Source: Cymbidium sinense (lineage: Eukaryota; Streptophyta; Magnoliopsida; Asparagales; Orchidaceae). Taken from it: DNA of 64,000 bases. The translations under genes and the position numbers were made by a program. The DNA lies in assembly GCA_021442155.1 (NCBI GenBank), contig CM038221.1:23869906-23933905 (forward strand), read 5' to 3'. Of this stretch, positions 60,301-64,000 are shown piece after piece; the first letter of the stretch is position 1, and every line of letters starts with the position of its first letter. The notes below the pieces were generated by a model. The model saw nothing but the letters and a program-made list of their open reading frames with translations. It searched no databases and had not been told where the DNA came from.

Positions 60301-60330
60301 AAAATGCCCCCTATCTAACAGGGGGATTTT
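60301..60330. repeat. GC-stem hairpin 1
   Basis: AAAATGCCCCC, an 8-9 base loop, then GGGGGATTTT. The stem is nearly perfect, with one unpaired G. A sister copy lies at 60472. It is in the 3' UTR of the second Tat element; its function is unknown. Confidence 0.75.
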
Positions 60331-60471
60331 CGAGCTAAGATGAAGAGGTACTTGTATCTCTTTTTATATCATTTATAAGAGTAGATGAGACTCATTGTCA
60401 ATCACCACATATGTATAGTTTCATCTTGGATATCGACAGAAGGCACAATATCAACCTAAATAAATATATAA

Positions 60472-60502
60472 AAAATGCCCCTTGCCTTGCACGGGGGATT
60501 TT
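60472..60502. repeat. GC-stem hairpin 2
   Basis: AAAATGCCCC, loop TTGCCTTGCAC, then GGGGGATTTT. Same design as the hairpin 171 bases upstream, with a different loop. Both lie in similar surroundings (AAATATA before, TTTTG or TTTTC after), so this is a duplicated unit. Confidence 0.75.
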
Positions 60503-60552
60503 GTTGCAACTCGAAAATGCGTTCTCGCAATGCAAGAGAATTTTTTTAGTGC

Positions 60553-60558
<6 letters not shown>

Positions 60559-60639
<81 letters not shown>
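60559..60639. repeat. (AT)n microsatellite
   Basis: About 40 uninterrupted AT dinucleotides. The Ile/Tyr-only peptides that can be read from it on either strand are artefacts. Confidence 0.98.
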
Positions 60640-60643
<4 letters not shown>

Positions 60644-60720
60644 GGGAAGTCATGAATATAGTGTTTATCCAATCATGCAATCATGTGCACTCAGACATGA
60701 TACTTCTTGAGATAATGACC

Positions 60721-61700
60721 ATTGATGGGTGACATAAGCCGTCGACCACTCGAATCAATGAGCTGGTAGGCTCCTCCTTCTTATACCTTCTCTATGATGT
60801 AAGGGCCTTCCCAATTAGCTTCAAATCTACCATCGATTCTTTTGTGAGGGATTATCGGTCTTCTCAGCACTAAGACCAACTCTACCCTTTGAAAAGTTTA
60901 AGGACACACTATTCCATCGAAGGCTTTAGACATTCTTGCTCGATAAATTTCTAAGTTTTGTTGGGCTTGAAGTCTAATTTTGTCGAGCATGTCAAGCTCT
61001 TCCATCCGTAAATGTGTGTTCTCCTCTTAAGTGAGATTATACTGGATGGCTACTCAAAGTGATGGAAGTTTGACTTCTATTGACAAAATTACTTCGACTC
61101 TAAAAATTATAGCATAAGGAGTGCCTTTAGTTGACATCTTGTAAGTAGTTCCATATGCCCATAATGCCTCGAGCATTCTGATGTGCCACTCTCTTTTATT
61201 TCTTGTGAGGATATTTTTGAGTAGCTTGATTAGTATTTTATTAAAAGCTTCTGCCAAACCATTGACTCTTGGATTATAAATTGATGAATATCGTCAATCA
61301 ATTTTGTATCGATCAGCAAATTTATAGATCTTTATACTCGTGAATGTTGGGCCATTATCTGAGATAGCTCATCACAGTATACCAAATCTATAGACAACAT
61401 TATGAGTGAAGAAGACGATGACTTGATCAACAATAACCTCTTTAAGCAATTTGCTTACTTGAAAAATAATCATTTGCTAAGATAAAGAGATGATCTCCTG
61501 ACGATGGTGGATCAATAAGTCCGATTATATCTATTCACCAATGCTCAAACAGCCAAGATGCGACCGTTGGATGTAGTGGATTTGGAGGTTGATTAATGAG
61601 ATTCTCGTGGACTTGGCATTCATGGCACATTTTGGCATGATCAATATAATCTTTCACCATCGATGGCCAATAATATCCCATTCTTTTGATTTTTGCTGCC
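60721..61700 (-). pseudogene. Integrase of the second Tat element, broken
   Basis: Reading the minus strand from about 61700: the zinc-finger end CHECQVHENLINQPPNPLHP, then EHW*IDIIGLIDPPSSG with the first catalytic Asp kept but a TGA just before it. The open frame 61054-61257 gives GLAEAFNK-like MAEAFNKILIKLLKN and EALWAYGTTYKMSTKGTPY. At 60721-60870, in another frame, lie IIPHKRIDGRFEANWEGPYIIEKV (C-terminal domain pieces). Stops and frameshifts are numerous between these blocks. It would have inserted element cDNA into the genome. Confidence 0.85.
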
Positions 61701-62259
61701 ATTTTAGGACCTGATTGACGTGCCCCACAAAGTCTTTTATGAATTCCAGAAATAACTTTTTTGGCATCATCCGTTCCTAAGCATCACATCCACATTTGTT
61801 CAAAGGATTTACGGTATAATGTATCATTAACATAGACATATCATAGGATCCTTTTCGTAATTTGTGTGGCTAGTGATTTATTGCTCGGCAATTTGCTTTC
61901 CTTGAAATAATTGATGAAGGGTTGTCTCCAATCATCAGGCTCTTCTATTATGAAAGCTTTATATGATTTCTTTATAGTACTTTTGAGTTTTTCTATCTCT
62001 TATACTTATTCTTTAGGAGACTGAGGAGCAATTTAAATTACTTCCTGTTGGCTTGAGTTTGATGTCCCCTCTACCTATGAGGAATATGTATTTACTGGCT
62101 GTAGAACTCAACGGGTGAAGACTTCTATCAACACGTGCTCATTGTTCATGGTTGTCATCGCTTTGGATAGTTTATCTAAGCAGTATGCTTTACTATTTTT
62201 AGATTGAGAGACTCGAGTCAATGTAACATTTGAAATTTATGTCATTAGCTCAAGAACTC
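61701..62259 (-). pseudogene. Integrase-RNase H linker of the second element
   Basis: Degenerate minus-strand coding DNA. Near 61900-61930 there is a QPFINYF-like block (from TTGATGAAGGGTTG on the plus strand), matching the linker before the integrase zinc finger. No open frame over 60 codons. Confidence 0.5.
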
Positions 62260-62472
62260 ATTTATACTAATAAGCTAACTCAAGCTTAGTGATCTTATAG
62301 ATTCCCAAAACTTGATTGATGATCAGTTGAGAGTCTCTAAAAACTTGTAAATTTTGGATACATATGACAATAGCTTCTTCAATGCCCGCTATCAAAGCTT
62401 CATAGTCGACTTTATTATTAGTTTGAGGTTCAGTCAAGCTATATGAATATCATATGATGCCTCTTTCTAGTG
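62260..62472 (-). pseudogene. Second (archaeal-like) RNase H of the second element
   Basis: The minus strand at 62410-62280 reads VDYEALIAGIEEAIVICIQ, then FRDSQLIINQVLGIYKIT, the central and third acidic blocks of the extra RNase H. The usual NEAEYEAL appears as NKVDYEAL. Stops lie just upstream. Its presence confirms the Tat lineage for this second element too. Confidence 0.78.
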
Positions 62473-63126
62473 TTATGAATACGAGGCCAATACAGGCTCG
62501 CGCCTTGGGCAGGTTTGGAGATTGCGCTGGCTTGATTGATGATGCTCTATCAAAACACATCTCCCAAATCTGTAGCTTTCTCTTTCATTAATAGATAAAA
62601 TCTGCTCATCAGGCAAGTCATCATTAAACGGTGAGTCAACTGGGATAGGATGCGCAACAAGGAAGTCTGCCAAGATTTATTCCTTCACTGATTTTTGGAG
62701 TACATACATAATATCAAATTGTAATAAGAATACTGACCATCAAGTTAAATGGCACGTCAATGTTGGTCTCATCATCAAGAACCTCAGCAAATCAACCTTC
62801 GAGATTAGTGTGATTTGAGAAAGCATGTAATGGCGAAGTTTCTGAACTACAAATATCAGTGCCAGACAATGCCTCTCTATTGGAGAGTAGCGTACTTCAG
62901 CTCCTACTAATCTTCGACTGATGTAGTATATCATATTTTCTTTATTTTTCTCATTATTTTGCACAAGTAAAGCCCTGAGGGGCTCCTCTAAGGCTGTGAT
63001 GTATAAGATAAGAGGTCTCTCTAGGATGGGAGCTGACAGAATTGGAGGATTGAGTAGATACTTTTTAATTCTCTCAAATACTTTTTGGCATTCCTCATCC
63101 CATTTGAATGGATCGTTCTTTTTCAT
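62473..63126 (-). pseudogene. RT connection and RNase H of the second element
   Basis: 62740-63126 is open over 128 codons: NDPFKWDEECQKVFERIK, then LYITALEEPLRALLVQ, IYYISRRLVGAEVRYSPIE and RHCLALIFVVQKLRHYML. The frame at 62473-62673 begins ADFLVAHPIPVDSP, the end of the domain. The two are separated by a short frameshifted piece (about 62674-62739). The first catalytic Asp position in LYIT(A) is changed (usually LY.D or LYVA in this lineage), which by itself does not prove loss of function. Confidence 0.88.
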
Positions 63127-64000
63127 TGGCTTTGCAAAAGGTTGGCATCTTCCTGACAGGTTTGATATGAAATGTTGAATGAATACGAGTTATCCTTGTA
63201 AAAAAGTGAAGGTTCTTGATGGAGGCATCTCCATGATCACTTTGATTTTGTTGGGGTCAATCTTTCCTTGTCCTACAACATATCCAAGAAATTTTCCTGA
63301 GGAAACCCTAAAAGCATACTTGAAAGGATTCATCTTGAGATCGTACTGATCCTTTCAAAGACAATCCTTAAATCTTCAAGGTGATCTTTTTTATCAATGC
63401 TTTTAACGATGAGGTCATCAACGTAGCATTCTATCTTTTAATGAATCAACTCATCAAAGATGCGTGTCATGACCCTCTAATATGGAGCTCCGACAATCTT
63501 CAATCCAAATGGCATGATTGTATAATAATAAATACCAATTGGTATTCTGAATGATGTATGTTTCTCATCTTTAAGAGCCATCTTGATCTGATTATAGTCC
63601 GATGATCCATCCATAAATAAGAACATGTCATAGTTGGAGGTGTTATCCCAGAAATTCGACACGGGAGCGAAAATCATCTTTTGGTACTGCCTTATTTAAA
63701 TCTCAAAACTTGAGACTTGAATCTGACCATTCTTCTTCTTTATAGGAACGATATTGTTTATCCAATATGTATACTTCTCCTTGTGAATGAAGCATGCTTC
63801 AACTAGATTTTTTATTTCTATGACCACATATTCTTCAACATTCAACCTCATTCTTCTAGGAGCTTATTTGACTGCTATTGAATTGGAATTGATAACTAGC
63901 TTATGAACTGCCACATCAGGGGATAAGCCAGGCATCTCAGAATATGTCCAAGTAAAGCAGTCCCTGAATTAACAAAGCAATGCTTTTATTCCTTCAATCT
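63127..64000 (-). pseudogene. Reverse transcriptase of the second element, cut by window edge
   Basis: From the right edge: CFTWTYSEMPGLSPDVAVHK, then after a stop APRRMRLNVEE, WINNIVPIKKKNGQI, then 63477-63677 with MDGSSDYNQIKMALKDEKH and IYYYTIMPFGLK. Then after a TAA (CAA expected) comes IECYVDDLIVKS, with the intact YVDD catalytic motif at 63414-63425. PNKIKVIMEMP follows. At least three stops or shifts interrupt it. Confidence 0.9.

Larger units (their letters stand above)
59331..60720 (-). repeat. 3' UTR with degenerate tandem repeats
   Basis: Between 59500 and 59850 a unit recurs: CTTCGGTCCTTTG...TTTGGT(A/G)GACTT(G/A)TTGAAGGATTAA, clearest at 59673 and 59760 (87 apart), with more decayed forms at about 59525 and 59590. 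A further weak copy lies near 59960. The rest is AT-rich. The short frames here are shadows of the repeats. Confidence 0.65.
59331..64000 (-). mobile_element. Second Tat-lineage element, 3' half
   Basis: Right to left on the minus strand it shows reverse transcriptase, RNase H, a second RNase H, integrase and a long repeat-bearing 3' UTR. This is the Tat/Ogre order. Protease, gag and the 5' LTR would lie beyond 64000. No 3' LTR is recognisable at the left end, which may have been lost before the kinase pseudogene. It is a different element from the one at 15134-23010: its pol is clearly diverged and its 3' UTR is unrelated. Confidence 0.8.

Noticed and set aside
60301..60502. GC hairpins followed by T runs, resembling bacterial terminators
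   Set aside because: The context is a plant retrotransposon 3' UTR, where factor-independent bacterial-type termination does not apply.
60411..60710. Open frames on both strands across the (AT)n tract
   Set aside because: They consist largely of alternating Ile-Tyr from a microsatellite.

Overview
The window looks like repeat-dominated nuclear DNA from a flowering plant. It is AT-rich, with long non-coding LTRs, Ty3/gypsy pol fragments that carry a second RNase H domain (a mark of the plant Tat/Ogre lineage), and one broken plant-type AGC kinase. I cannot place the species from sequence alone; a monocot is possible but not shown. I see no intact host gene and no intact retrotransposon. No tRNA, rRNA or CRISPR array was recognised.

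Region 1 (1-43468) is a nested stack of one Tat/Ogre-like family with LTRs of about 7.5 kb. An outer, plus-strand 3' LTR starts at 231, is interrupted at 5494, resumes at about 41215 and ends near 43468. Into it a minus-strand element (5495-41209) was inserted. That element has a near-matching LTR pair (5495-12383 and 36073-41209) and a 4/5-matching 5-bp target duplication (5490-5494 GTGGC, 41210-41214 GTGTC). Its 5' region (primer site, hairpin-rich leader, start of the coding region) is cut at about 32823 by the LTR (25313-32823) of a more diverged relative. The relative's own primer site, leader, gag, protease, reverse transcriptase, two RNase H domains and integrase run leftward from 25304 to 15134. 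The relative's 3' LTR is missing, so the interior is a deletion or recombination product. All coding parts carry stops, many of which look like C-to-T changes.

Region 2 (43469-57924) has no recognisable gene. It holds two LTR-like direct repeats 2.02 kb apart (47025 and 49046), a 3-copy repeat of about 172 bp with a CCCGG-rich core (50298-50690), an array of about 147-bp units (50790-51960), a TATA-like promoter motif (52329), a 4-copy repeat of about 260 bp containing a perfect 16-bp palindrome (52900-53790), a 106-bp repeat, a purine-rich stretch and a CpG-rich island (56560-56810).

Region 3 (57925-58880) holds a minus-strand AGC-family protein kinase pseudogene with a TATA-like box. It has one clean in-frame stop and its reading frame collapses before the activation loop, where a 120-bp-period duplication lies.

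Region 4 (about 59330-64000) is the 3' half of a second, separate minus-strand Tat-lineage element: 3' UTR with tandem repeats and GC hairpins, integrase, second RNase H, RNase H and reverse transcriptase. It runs off the right edge.
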